Shown: positions 17,218-26,052, numbered from the stretch's first letter. The stretch: DNA of 42,574 nt from RGIG6353 sp045590615 (GCA_045590615.1 JAZNRH010000078.1:1-42574); one strand, 5' to 3'. Program-made: numbers and translations. Notes: generated by a model not told the origin, from the sequence alone.

Positions 17218-17331
17218 ATACTTGATTTATAGTGTCATTTTGGATAAAAGGTTTTGACGGTTGAAAACGATTGTACTTTTTATTCGATTTCAAGATACAC
17301 AAAAGTATACGAAACAAAAGGAGTGTTAGCT

Positions 17332-19284
17332 TTGAAGGAGAAATTTTATATTACGACGGCTATTGCATATACCTCGCAAAAGCCACATATCGGTAACACC
17401 TACGAAATCGTGTTTACCGACGCAATTGCTCGCTTCATGAGACAGATAGGAAAGGACGTATTTTTCCTTACGGGAACCGATGAGCATGGCATCAAGATTG
17501 CCGAGCACGCTGAGAAGGCAGGTGTTGCTCCCAAGGAATACGTTGACAAGGTTTCGGGCGAGGTAAAGAGAATATGGGATATGTGTGGTGCAACCTATGA
17601 TAAGTTCATTCGTACCACCGACCCTGAGCACGAAAGAGCCGTATCCGAAATCTTCAAGAAGCTTTACGATAAGGGTGATATATATAAGGGCAAATATGAG
17701 GGCTGGTACTGTACCCCCTGCGAGACCTTCTATACCGAAAGTCAGCTTGTTGACGGCAAGTGCCCCGACTGTGGTGCAGATGTAAAGAAGGCACACGAGG
17801 AGGCGTATTTCTTTAAGCTTTCAAAGTATCAGAAGCAGCTTGAGGATTATATTGAGGAAAATCCCGACTTTATCGCTCCCGAGGCGAGAAAGAAGGAGAT
17901 GGTAAATAACTTTATCAAGCCCGGACTTCAGGACCTTTGTGTTTCGAGAACAACTTTTACCTGGGGCATCCCCGTAGAATTTGACCCCGGACACGTTATC
18001 TACGTCTGGATCGACGCTCTTTCAAATTATATTACTGCGCTCGGATATTCCACCGATGACACAAGAAAGGGCGAGCTTTATAAAAAGTATTGGCCTGCCG
18101 ATGTTCATATTATCGGCAAGGATATTCTTCGCTTCCATACGATTATCTGGCCAATTATATTGATGGCTCTCGGCGAGCCCTTGCCCAAGCACGTTTTCGG
18201 ACACCCTTGGTTCTTGTCGGGTATTGATAAAATGTCTAAATCTAAGGGCAACACTATGTATGCCGATGATTTGATTTCGTATTTTGGTGTAGATGCAGTA
18301 AGATACTATCTGATCAGTCAGATGCCTTATATTCAGGACGGTAGTATAACCTACGAGAATATTGTGAAGGTGTATAACGCAGATCTGGCAAATACCTACG
18401 GCAACCTTGTCAGCAGAAGCGTTGCGATGAACAAAAAGTATTTTGACTCGGTTGTACCCGAGCCAATTGACAAGGAAGAACTCGATAATGAGCTTATTTC
18501 CCTTGCTAATGATACCGTAAAGGATTTTTACAATAAGCTTATGGAGTACAGAACCTCCGAGGCTACCGAGTGCGTAATGACTTTACTCAAGCGCGCAAAC
18601 AAGTATATCGACGAGACGATGCCCTGGGCGCTTGCCAAGGACGAGAGCCTTCGCCCCCGTCTTGCAACTGTAATATATAACCTTCTTGAAACAATCAGAA
18701 TTTCAACAATTCTTCTTTCATCGGTTATTCCCAACGCCTCGGAAAAGGTTGTAAAGGCATTTGACGGTGTAGCGTTTGATTGGAACAGCGCTGCTGAATT
18801 CGGAGCGCTCAAGTCGGGCACGGTTATTGGTGAGCTTGAAATTCTCTTTGCGAGAATTGACGAGGATAAGATGCTCAAGCAGATTTTCGACGACAATCAG
18901 AAGAAGCTTGCCGAGAAACAGAAGGCTGAAAAGCCTGCTGAGGAAAAGTCTGAAAACGTTGGTATTATCACTATAGATGACTTTATGAAGGTGAGCCTTA
19001 AGGCTGGTGAAATCCTTTCTTGCGAGCCTGTCGAGAAGTCGGATAAGCTTCTCAAGCTTATGGTTGACCTCGGTGAGAAGAGACAGATTGTATCGGGAAT
19101 TGCAAAATACTATAAGCCCGAAGAGCTTATTGGCAAAAAGGTGGCTGTTGTTGCCAACCTCAAGCCCGTTAAGCTCCGTGGGGTAGACTCTAACGGTATG
19201 ATTCTTGCAAGCTGTGGCGACGACGAAAAGGTCAGGGTGCTTTTCCTTGACCCTGAGACTCAGAATGGAGCAGAAATCAGATAA
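17332..19284 (+). CDS. metG: methionyl-tRNA synthetase with C-terminal tRNA-binding domain
   Basis: Class I synthetase charging tRNA-Met, about 650 residues. Signatures: the HIGH-like PHIGNTYE near residue 16, a zinc finger CTPC...CPDC near 127-147, KMSKSKGN near 300, the anticodon-binding helical domain to ~530, and an EMAPII-like tRNA-binding domain over the last ~105 residues (FMKVSLKAGEI, QIVSGIAKYY, NLKPVKLRGVDSNGMIL) that supports dimerisation. A Lys/Glu-rich linker joins them. Start is TTG 17332: AAAGGAG lies eight bases before it, whereas the frame open upstream to 17254 has no such site. The stop overlaps the tatD ATG by one base. Confidence 0.96.
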   Translation: MKEKFYITTAIAYTSQKPHIGNTYEIVFTDAIARFMRQIGKDVFFLTGTDEHGIKIAEHAEKAGVAPKEYVDKVSGEVKRIWDMCGATYDKFIRTTDPEHERAVSEIFKKLYDKGDIYKGKYEGWYCTPCETFYTESQLVDGKCPDCGADVKKAHEEAYFFKLSKYQKQLEDYIEENPDFIAPEARKKEMVNNFIKPGLQDLCVSRTTFTWGIPVEFDPGHVIYVWIDALSNYITALGYSTDDTRKGELYKKYWPADVHIIGKDILRFHTIIWPIILMALGEPLPKHVFGHPWFLSGIDKMSKSKGNTMYADDLISYFGVDAVRYYLISQMPYIQDGSITYENIVKVYNADLANTYGNLVSRSVAMNKKYFDSVVPEPIDKEELDNELISLANDTVKDFYNKLMEYRTSEATECVMTLLKRANKYIDETMPWALAKDESLRPRLATVIYNLLETIRISTILLSSVIPNASEKVVKAFDGVAFDWNSAAEFGALKSGTVIGELEILFARIDEDKMLKQIFDDNQKKLAEKQKAEKPAEEKSENVGIITIDDFMKVSLKAGEILSCEPVEKSDKLLKLMVDLGEKRQIVSGIAKYYKPEELIGKKVAVVANLKPVKLRGVDSNGMILASCGDDEKVRVLFLDPETQNGAEIR

Positions 19285-20072
19285 TGGGACTATTTGACAC
19301 TCACGCACATTACGATGACCCAAAATTTGACACCGACAGAGATGAAATAATAAAGGGTTTGCGCTTGAAAGACAGCGTAAACCCTTTGGGTGTATCTTTG
19401 GTAATCAACGTTGGATGTGATTATAAAACCTCGCAGTTCTGCCTTGATATAGCAGAAAACTACGATTTTATGTATGCGACGGTGGGAGTTCACCCTCAGG
19501 ACGCAATGATAGCAGGAGATGAGCTTGAAGAAAATATTACAAAGCTTCTCTTACATCCTAAGGCAGTTGCAATAGGCGAAATAGGTCTTGACTATCATTA
19601 TGACGACGGAGCGCCGAGAGAGGTGCAAAAAGAGGTTTTTGAACGCCAGATGCTGCTTGCAGAAAAGCATGATAAGAGAGTGTGCGTTCACGACAGAGAG
19701 GCGCACGGCGACTGTATGGATATGGTCTATAAATTCAAGAACAGAGTTACGGGTGTCTTTCATTCATTTTCGGGAAGCTACGAGATGGCAAAAGAGCTTG
19801 TCAAAATGGGCTGGTACGTTTCGTTCAGTGGCACCGTTACTTTCAAGAATGCCGTCAACGTGGCAAGGAGCGTTCTTGCCGTACCCGATGACAGATTGCT
19901 CATCGAGACCGATTCGCCTTATCTTGCGCCCGTGCCGTATAGGTCTAAGCGCAATAATTCATCTTATATGTACGAGACGGCAAAGAAAATTGCCGAAATC
20001 CGAGGTCAGAGCGTAGAAGAAATCGCAGAGCTGACCTTGAATAACGGCAAGAGCTTTTTTGGGATTAAATAG
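19284..20072 (+). CDS. TatD family metal-dependent hydrolase
   Basis: 262 residues of the TatD/YcfH DNase group, TIM-barrel metalloenzymes implicated in DNA and RNA processing and repair. Metal ligands visible: FDTHAHYDD near residue 4, GEIGLDYHY near 97, the His of VHDREAH and FHSFSG, and ETDSPYLAPVPYR near 213. Length and motif order are normal. It is translationally coupled to metG (TAATG), an order common in Firmicutes. Its last eight bases overlap the end of a gene on the other strand, and I see no terminator between them. Confidence 0.93.
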   Translation: MGLFDTHAHYDDPKFDTDRDEIIKGLRLKDSVNPLGVSLVINVGCDYKTSQFCLDIAENYDFMYATVGVHPQDAMIAGDELEENITKLLLHPKAVAIGEIGLDYHYDDGAPREVQKEVFERQMLLAEKHDKRVCVHDREAHGDCMDMVYKFKNRVTGVFHSFSGSYEMAKELVKMGWYVSFSGTVTFKNAVNVARSVLAVPDDRLLIETDSPYLAPVPYRSKRNNSSYMYETAKKIAEIRGQSVEEIAELTLNNGKSFFGIK

Positions 20073-21042
20073 TATTTTCGTTGAAGAATATGCAACGTAG
20101 TAGCTTGTCGGCGAGGACGGTCGTTCTGTCCGAGCCCGAGAATAACAAGCCATTGTCTGTACGAACGGGAATTTTATAAATGAGCTCATATTCGCTGAGC
20201 TTGTTTTCCTGCCTTCTTGAAAGACAGCATTCAATATCATACATCTTAGCAAGCTCAAATGCAGAGAATAGCATAAACGACGAGTTGAGCATCTTGTTGT
20301 CATTCGGGGCGAGGATACTGTCAAAAACAGCGCTTGCCTTGAATGAAAAGCACAATTCGGCAGAACTGTCGTTTTTGCTAAGGCGCATCTTTATTTCGTC
20401 GCTTGTGTTTATCGCACAAAAGGAGAGTGTATTCAGTATAATTACCATGAGGTCACTTTCCCTGATATTTGCAATCATGCTTGGTGAGATATATTCGGTT
20501 TCAACCGAGATTTTCAGCTCTTCAAGATAGTTTGAAACGGCTGTGCCGATAGTAGAGCAGATCTGCGACAGAATGACGGTGTCGTTCTTTTCTGTGAGTC
20601 TTTTTCTGTTGATGACGTCATTCATCAATCCCATAAAATAGCTGAAGAAGTTGGATTTTATGAGATTAGAATTTATTGCTCTTGCGTATTTTCTTTCTTT
20701 GTATGTACTCTCATTTGACTCATAGCTTAAGAGCTTTTCTTTATAGGCGTCAAAAAGCTTGAAGGGGAGATCCCCCTCGGCTATTGCAAACGAAATAAAT
20801 AATAGTGTAACGCTTTTGTCGTCAAGCTTATCAAAATAAGAGATGAAGGTACATTTCTTGCCACAGAATTCGCCACTTGAAATCGACTCTTTTGTATAGT
20901 CAATGTCGGTGTAACGGTTTATTTTTGCACCCACGTGTAACACGTCAAAGGATAAATCGGCAAGATAATTCTTGCCAACAAGAAAGCCGTCCTCGCTGAT
21001 AGCTACGACTGGGCTTGGAAAATTTGAAAAGTCAGAAAACAA
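20065..21042 (-). CDS. degenerate sensor histidine kinase-like protein
   Basis: 325 residues, no membrane segment. Residues ~5-20 (SPVVAISEDGFLVGKN) look like a PAS start; a helical middle (~115-190) is where the phosphoacceptor helix would be, but there is no H-E-x-x-T/N motif. The C-terminal third reads like a worn HATPase_c domain: the N-box position is ILNTLSFCAIN instead of LxNLLxNAxK, and the end ELAKMYDIE...YELIYKIPV matches the usual kinase C-terminus. So I infer a pseudokinase or a very divergent kinase. The start is TTG at 21042, six bases after GGAGG, with a strong promoter upstream. No response regulator gene is adjacent. Function unknown. Confidence 0.7.
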   Translation of the reverse strand: MFSDFSNFPSPVVAISEDGFLVGKNYLADLSFDVLHVGAKINRYTDIDYTKESISSGEFCGKKCTFISYFDKLDDKSVTLLFISFAIAEGDLPFKLFDAYKEKLLSYESNESTYKERKYARAINSNLIKSNFFSYFMGLMNDVINRKRLTEKNDTVILSQICSTIGTAVSNYLEELKISVETEYISPSMIANIRESDLMVIILNTLSFCAINTSDEIKMRLSKNDSSAELCFSFKASAVFDSILAPNDNKMLNSSFMLFSAFELAKMYDIECCLSRRQENKLSEYELIYKIPVRTDNGLLFSGSDRTTVLADKLLRCIFFNENTI

Positions 21043-21073
21043 ATTAGACCTCCGGAAAGTTTTTTATATAATC

Positions 21074-21102
21074 ATTATAACAGTAAAATCGATTTATGTA
21101 AA
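21074..21102 (-). promoter_or_regulatory. sigma-A promoter for the kinase-like gene
   Basis: Minus strand: TTTACA (21102-21097), 17-base spacer, TATAAT (21079-21074) with extended -10 TGT. GGAGG of the ribosome binding site follows at about 21053-21049. Confidence 0.85.
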
Positions 21103-21148
21103 CATATCTTTATAAATTTTTTGTATATTTTAAGTGAGTTGACAAAAA

Positions 21149-21160
21149 GCAAATATTTGC
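21149..21160. repeat. perfect 12-base palindrome, candidate operator
   Basis: GCAAATATTTGC, five bases after a TTGACA at 21139-21144, in the 220-base gap between the kinase-like gene and the nitrilase-GDPD gene. An 11/12 match lies in the HPr promoter spacer (8907-8918). The rest of 21103-21262 is AT-rich; I cannot identify a full plus-strand promoter there. Confidence 0.4.
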
Positions 21161-21262
21161 AACCTTGATTTTCAACGTATTCTTTCTGCCATAGCTCACG
21201 TATTTTCTATAGTATTTTATGTGTTTGATAATTTATTGTTACTTTTCAGAAAGGGTCAGAAA

Positions 21263-22891
21263 ATGAAATTTGCAGTAATTCAGACGTATTATTCAATGGA
21301 ATACGATAAGATTGATTGCTCTTTTGAGCGATTGCTAAAATATCTTGACGAATGTGACGAGACACTCGATTTTATAGTTTTGCCGGAATATAGTGACGTT
21401 GTCGGAAACGTTCGTGACAAGAGTGAGTATGACAGCTACGTTGCCAAGAACAATGCCAGACTTTTTCAAAGGGCTGTTTATACTGCCAAAAGATGTAATG
21501 CCAATCTTTTCGTCAATATGGCGTGTGACTGTGGTAATGGGTACAGAAATACTACCTTCGTTATAGACAGAGACGGCAACGTTGTCGGTAAATATTTCAA
21601 GGCACATCCTGCGCCATCCGAGGTCAGAGACGCAGACGAGGGAGGAGTAGGGCTTGACGTTGATTACAGCTACGAGTTTTCTCAGCCTTATACAATTGAG
21701 CTTGAGGGCATAAGATTTGGCTTTTTAACCTGCTATGATTTTTATTTTTACGAGTCCTTTGCAAGGATTGCAAGAGAAAACGTCGATGTGATAATCGGAG
21801 CTTCTCTCCAGAGGACAGATACGCATCAGGCTCTTGAAATTATCGGCAGATTTTTGTCCTATAACACTAATTCCTATCTTGTGAGAGCGTCGGTTTCACT
21901 TGGCGAAAATTCACTTGTATGTGGCTCGAGTATGTTTGTTGCGCCAGACGGAACAATGCTCTGTAATATGAAAAATGAAGTGGGAATCAGGGTAGTTGAC
22001 ATCGACCCCAAAAAGAAATACTACAAGCCTGCAGGCTTTGGGGGAAGTATGAAGTCACACTACGAATACATAGAAGAGGGCAGACGCCCCCGTAATTATC
22101 GACCTGCAGGTAGCGCAATTTCACTTTTTGAGAACAGATTGTCGTATCCGAGAGTATGCGCTCACAGAGGCTACAGTGCGATTCTTCCCGAAAATACAAT
22201 GCTGTCCTTTGGTGCTGCCGTAGCGCTCGGTGCAGACGAAATCGAATTTGACCTTTGGCGTACCTCGGATGGAGAAATCGTTTCCTGTCACGACAGCACT
22301 CTCGAGCGTGTGAGTAATGGCGAGGGTAAAATCTATGAGCATAGCTACGAGGAGCTTTCAAAGCTTGATTTCGGTATAAAGTATGACAGTAAGCTAAAGG
22401 GGCTGGGCATTGCAACCTTCGAGGAAATACTGTCAAGGTTTTCCTGCCATACGATAATGAATATACATATAAAATCCGAAGACCACGAGCGTCCTTACCC
22501 CGAAGAGATTATAGAAAAAATTATTGCATTGATTAAAAAATACGATTGTGAAAAGCACGTGTATTTTATGATTGTTTCAGATTTGCATATAAAGCAGTTC
22601 AAAAAGCTTGCTCCACAAATACCGATATGCGTGGGGCATGATACAAAAAGACCGTGGGAAATCGTCGACAGAGCGATCGAGCTCGGTTGTGAGAAGGTAC
22701 AGCTTTTCAAGCCGTATTATAATAAGGAAATGGTAGAAAAGGCACACGCACACGGAATTAAGTGTAACGTGTTCTGGTCGGACGACGAGCAAGAAACACG
22801 CTCACTTCTTGAAATGGGAGTGGACACCGTTCTCACCAACGATTATCTCAAAATTGCACCGATTGTAAAAAACGCGACGTATAAAAACTAA
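21263..22891 (+). CDS. fusion of carbon-nitrogen hydrolase (nitrilase fold) and glycerophosphodiester phosphodiesterase
   Basis: 542 residues, one uninterrupted frame. Residues 1-~285 are a nitrilase-superfamily amidase with the catalytic Glu42 (LPEYS), Lys113 (YFKAHP) and Cys157 (LTCYDF). Residues ~295-535 are a GDPD: His301 in AHRGYS, LPENT, EIEFDLW, the second His in CHDSTLERVSNGEG, and a C-terminal TIM-barrel end MGVDTVLTNDYL. I start it at ATG 21263 (AGAAAGGG upstream); an in-frame ATG at 21221 lacks a site. GDPD enzymes release glycerol-3-phosphate from phospholipid head groups; the amidase half would cut a C-N bond, so a two-step use of an N-acylated or amide-bearing head group is an attractive guess. 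No signal peptide, so cytoplasmic. Followed 15 bases later by rpe. Confidence 0.9.
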   Translation: MKFAVIQTYYSMEYDKIDCSFERLLKYLDECDETLDFIVLPEYSDVVGNVRDKSEYDSYVAKNNARLFQRAVYTAKRCNANLFVNMACDCGNGYRNTTFVIDRDGNVVGKYFKAHPAPSEVRDADEGGVGLDVDYSYEFSQPYTIELEGIRFGFLTCYDFYFYESFARIARENVDVIIGASLQRTDTHQALEIIGRFLSYNTNSYLVRASVSLGENSLVCGSSMFVAPDGTMLCNMKNEVGIRVVDIDPKKKYYKPAGFGGSMKSHYEYIEEGRRPRNYRPAGSAISLFENRLSYPRVCAHRGYSAILPENTMLSFGAAVALGADEIEFDLWRTSDGEIVSCHDSTLERVSNGEGKIYEHSYEELSKLDFGIKYDSKLKGLGIATFEEILSRFSCHTIMNIHIKSEDHERPYPEEIIEKIIALIKKYDCEKHVYFMIVSDLHIKQFKKLAPQIPICVGHDTKRPWEIVDRAIELGCEKVQLFKPYYNKEMVEKAHAHGIKCNVFWSDDEQETRSLLEMGVDTVLTNDYLKIAPIVKNATYKN

Positions 22892-22906
22892 AAGGAGAAA
22901 AAAACT

Positions 22907-23554
22907 ATGATTAAGGTATCACCTTCGGTATTGGCATCGGATTTTTCGCAGCTTGCCAATGAAGTTAAAAAGATAGAAAAGGCAGGTGCAGATTACGTGC
23001 ATCTCGATGTAATGGATGGAGTTTTCGTTCCGAATATAACCTTTGGAGCAGGGGTGATCAAGTCACTCAGACCACATACCGATGTTGCATTTGACGTGCA
23101 TCTGATGATAGTTGACCCGATAAGATATATCAAGGATTTCGTTGACGCAGGCGCAGACGTAATAACCTTTCATTACGAGAGCTGTGAAAATCACGATGAG
23201 GTTATAGACCTCATACATAGCTACGGAGTAAAGGCGTCAATGTCAATTAAGCCTGACACCTCCTACGAGGTTCTCAAGCCCTTTATCGATAAGCTTGATA
23301 TGGTTTTGATAATGACCGTTGAACCCGGATTTGGTGGACAGAGCTTCATAGAAAAGACACTCGATAGTATCAGAGGTGTTAGAGCTCTTGTTGAGGCTAC
23401 GGGCAAAGCGATTGAAATTGAGGTTGACGGTGGCATATCTGCCGACAACGTAAACGTACCGATTTCGGCAGGCGCAAACGTAATAGTTGCCGGTTCAGCC
23501 TTCTTTAAGAGTGCCAATCCTGAAAAAACAGTTATGGAGTTAAGAGGAAATTAA
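22907..23554 (+). CDS. rpe: ribulose-phosphate 3-epimerase
   Basis: Interconverts ribulose 5-phosphate and xylulose 5-phosphate in the pentose phosphate pathway. 215 residues, full length. TIM-barrel signatures: SPSVLASDF at the start, HLDVMDGVFVPNITFG near 33, DVHLMI near 65, the metal-ligand His in TFHYES, MTVEPGFGGQ near 139 and VDGGIS near 174 followed by the phosphate-binding VAGSAFF. Strong ribosome binding site AAAAGGAG. Sits between the nitrilase-GDPD fusion and lnt, probably one transcript. Confidence 0.96.
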   Translation: MIKVSPSVLASDFSQLANEVKKIEKAGADYVHLDVMDGVFVPNITFGAGVIKSLRPHTDVAFDVHLMIVDPIRYIKDFVDAGADVITFHYESCENHDEVIDLIHSYGVKASMSIKPDTSYEVLKPFIDKLDMVLIMTVEPGFGGQSFIEKTLDSIRGVRALVEATGKAIEIEVDGGISADNVNVPISAGANVIVAGSAFFKSANPEKTVMELRGN

Positions 23555-23560
23555 ATAAGC

Positions 23561-25096
23561 TTGAAGGTATTTTCAGAAAATCACAAGTGGCTTTGCTTCG
23601 TTCTTTTGGGACTTGCAAGTGCCCTTCCGTTTACAATAGAATATTTGTTTTTCCTTTCGTGGTTTTTATACGCTTTCTTTTTTGTAGTGTTGCTCAAGCT
23701 TCACGAGAAGTCAGCGAGCCTTAAAAGAGAATTTCTTTATATATTTTTATTCTTTTTTTCGTTTCATTTTGGCATATACCATTTCTTTATGGCGCTTGTG
23801 CCAATGACTATGATAGGGCTTTCGGCTGTGCCATCCTTCTTTTTGATGCTTTTTACGTGGCTGTTTTTGTCGTTTTTTCACGCCCTTCCACTCAGCCTGA
23901 TGACGTTGCTCTTTTTAAGACTGCGTCTTTCCTCCTCTGCGAAAATATTTGCAATGGCATTGTCGGTAGTGCTCGTTCAGTACCTTCAATCACTTGGCAC
24001 CTATGGATTTAGCTGGGCAAGGGTATCTCTTCCACAAAGCGCATTACTGCCACTTATTCAAGCCTCGACACTTTTAGGACCTTATTTCATTGATTTGATT
24101 TTGATGGCTGTCAATGCTCTCATTGCTGTCGGCATTTATAAAAAGAGTTATTCGTTTTATTGCCTGATTGCTCTGGCTGTCTTTTTTGCTGATTTTCTTT
24201 TTGGCTTCGTTTATATGAATTGCGACCTTTCCACAACGTCAGAAAAGAGAGTGAGCATAGTGCAGGGCAACGTGCAATCGGGTGAGAAATGGTCGGGCTC
24301 GTCCTCGTATTCGACTTATATGAGAGAAACACTTTCGCTTGATGAGAGCGATACGCTGGTGGTATGGGGCGAAACTGCAATTCCGACCACTCTCAACAAT
24401 TCAAAGAAAATACTTTCCGAGCTTGAAGCATATACTTTGTCAAGTGGTAACGAAATGTTAGTCGGAGCTTTTTATCAGAGTAACGTTGGCAGAGAGCTCA
24501 ACGGAGCGTATTATATCAGCAAAGGGGAGACGTCGGACAACGTCTACTTCAAGCGCAGACTCGTGCCGTTTGGTGAGTTTTTACCAATGCGAAGCGTTCT
24601 TGAGGCAATACCCATCTTAGATGGCATAAATCTATATTCGAGCGATTTGTATCCGGGAAATATGGCGAGTATTATGGACACCGAAAAAGGAGCAGTTGGC
24701 TGTCTGATTTGCTTTGATTCCATCTTTTCACAGCTTGCAAGAGCGAGCGTGCGAGAGGGGGCAGAGCTACTTGTAATAATGACCAACGACTCTTGGTATA
24801 AGGATTATCCTGCAGTATATCAGCATAATAATCAGGCTGTATGGCGAGCCGTAGAAAACAAACGCTGGGTAGTGCGCTCGGCAAATTCGGGAGTATCCTC
24901 CTTTATAACTCCTAACGGAGAAATTATTTCATCGTTGCCACCTCTTGTCAAGGGTACACTCAGCGAGACGGTTGGCTTTATTTCACAAAGGTCTCCTTAT
25001 ACCGTTGTCGGAGACGTTGTTATTATTCCTGTTTTTATTATTTTACTATTTTGTTTTATAAAAGGTAAAGCTCCCGATAAATCATCGAGAGCTTAG
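23561..25096 (+). CDS. lnt: apolipoprotein N-acyltransferase
   Basis: Transfers a fatty acyl chain to the N-terminal Cys of lipoproteins. 511 residues: about six hydrophobic helices in residues ~10-215, then a nitrilase-fold domain (~225-480) with the catalytic triad Glu in VVWGETAIPT, Lys in RRLVPFGEFLPM (within VYFKRRLVPFG) and Cys in GCLICFDSIF, then a final helix (~485-503). The start is TTG 23561, six bases after the rpe stop; the purine-rich AGAGGAAAT upstream is somewhat distant, so start confidence is moderate. Lnt is usual in diderms and Actinobacteria and less expected in a Clostridia-like genome. The 3' end overlaps rsmA by 15 bases. Confidence 0.9.
   Translation: MKVFSENHKWLCFVLLGLASALPFTIEYLFFLSWFLYAFFFVVLLKLHEKSASLKREFLYIFLFFFSFHFGIYHFFMALVPMTMIGLSAVPSFFLMLFTWLFLSFFHALPLSLMTLLFLRLRLSSSAKIFAMALSVVLVQYLQSLGTYGFSWARVSLPQSALLPLIQASTLLGPYFIDLILMAVNALIAVGIYKKSYSFYCLIALAVFFADFLFGFVYMNCDLSTTSEKRVSIVQGNVQSGEKWSGSSSYSTYMRETLSLDESDTLVVWGETAIPTTLNNSKKILSELEAYTLSSGNEMLVGAFYQSNVGRELNGAYYISKGETSDNVYFKRRLVPFGEFLPMRSVLEAIPILDGINLYSSDLYPGNMASIMDTEKGAVGCLICFDSIFSQLARASVREGAELLVIMTNDSWYKDYPAVYQHNNQAVWRAVENKRWVVRSANSGVSSFITPNGEIISSLPPLVKGTLSETVGFISQRSPYTVVGDVVIIPVFIILLFCFIKGKAPDKSSRA
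25068..25094 (-). terminator. probable rsmA terminator embedded in the lnt 3' coding end
   Basis: An 11-bp stem with one mismatch (25068-25078 with 25084-25094), loop AAATC. On the minus strand it is followed by TTTACCTTTT. It covers the rsmA stop and the last codons of lnt. Confidence 0.6.
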
Positions 25097-25954
25097 ATAA
25101 TCGTATATTTCGTCCGATAAATTGCTGAGCTGACAAAGGGTGAGCGCTTCGCCTCTTACGTCGGGCTTCAAGCCGATTTTTTCAAGACATAGCGCAATAT
25201 CCTCCTTGGTCATATCAGAAAACTCGGTTGCGAGTGAGTTTACTGCAGTTTTTCTTCTCAGTGCAAACGCACCCCTGATTGTTCTGAACAGCATATTCTC
25301 TGACTTTGGAGTGACGATAGGTTCTTTTCTTACGTCGAAGGAAACTACAGCCGAGGTTACTTCGGGGCGTGGCATAAAGTTTCCGGGTGAGACGTCAAAC
25401 AGCTTTTTGACATTAGCATAGTATTCAACACTCGGGGTAATCGAGCCGTATTCGTTACTGCCTGCCTTTGAGGTGAGACGGCTTGCAACCTCCTTTTGTA
25501 TCATTACAACAATTCTGCTGATTTTTGCTCTTGATTCAAAGAGCGCCATTATAATCGGAGTTGTAATATAGTAGGGGAGATTGGCGCATACCGAGACGGT
25601 GTACCCCTCAAGGTTTTCGTCTATAAACGCTTTCAGGTCTACCTCAAGAATATCCTTGTTGATAACCTGTACGTTGTCCTTGTCGGCAAGAGTTTTGTCA
25701 AGGATTGGTATCAGTTCGGTGTCTATTTCAAACGAGACAACCTTGTCGTAAAGGTCGGCAAGCTCTCTTGTCATAACGCCGATGCCCGGACCGATTTCGA
25801 TACACGCGCGCTTTTCGCCGTCACATACAGAGGCTGTCGCAATCTTTTTTGGTATTTCATTGTTGATTAAAAAGTTCTGACCGAACTTCTTTTTGAAGGC
25901 AAAACCACTTTCAGCCATCAGGGCTTTGATTTCCGAAGGACTTGTTAAGTTCAT
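25082..25954 (-). CDS. rsmA: 16S rRNA (A1518/A1519-N6)-dimethyltransferase
   Basis: KsgA/RsmA dimethylates two adjacent adenines in the 3' hairpin of 16S rRNA using SAM, a late check in 30S assembly. 290 residues, normal. Motifs: KKFGQNFLI near residue 22, EIGPGIGVMTREL (SAM-binding motif I) near 53, the acidic FEID of motif II, and the catalytic NLPYYITTPI near 124. ATG 25954 is preceded by AAAGAAAGG. Transcribed alone from its own promoter on the minus strand. Confidence 0.96.
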   Translation of the reverse strand: MNLTSPSEIKALMAESGFAFKKKFGQNFLINNEIPKKIATASVCDGEKRACIEIGPGIGVMTRELADLYDKVVSFEIDTELIPILDKTLADKDNVQVINKDILEVDLKAFIDENLEGYTVSVCANLPYYITTPIIMALFESRAKISRIVVMIQKEVASRLTSKAGSNEYGSITPSVEYYANVKKLFDVSPGNFMPRPEVTSAVVSFDVRKEPIVTPKSENMLFRTIRGAFALRRKTAVNSLATEFSDMTKEDIALCLEKIGLKPDVRGEALTLCQLSNLSDEIYDYLSSR

Positions 25955-25984
25955 AACCGTAACCTTTCTTTTGTTCTGTACATT

Positions 25985-26013
25985 ATTCTAAACTATCTTT
26001 ACAAAAAAGTAAA
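25985..26013 (-). promoter_or_regulatory. sigma-A promoter for rsmA
   Basis: Minus strand: TTTACT (26013-26008), 17-base spacer, TAGAAT (25990-25985). I see no equally clear plus-strand promoter for the next gene; an AT-only inverted repeat lies at 26019-26039. Confidence 0.7.
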
Positions 26014-26052
26014 TACCTAAAATTAAAATACTTAATTTTACGAGGAAACAAA

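Noticed and set aside
17218..17331. T-box leader before metG
   Set aside because: The ~105-base leader has no T-box sequence or terminator/antiterminator pair; the same holds for the short trpS leader.
21139..21144. TTGACA as a plus-strand -35 box for the nitrilase-GDPD gene
   Set aside because: No -10-like hexamer occurs 16-18 bases downstream; the region reads ACCTTG there.
26019..26039. Inverted repeat AAAATTAA/TTAATTTT before murL as an operator
   Set aside because: It is made only of A and T in AT-rich DNA and no promoter overlaps it clearly.
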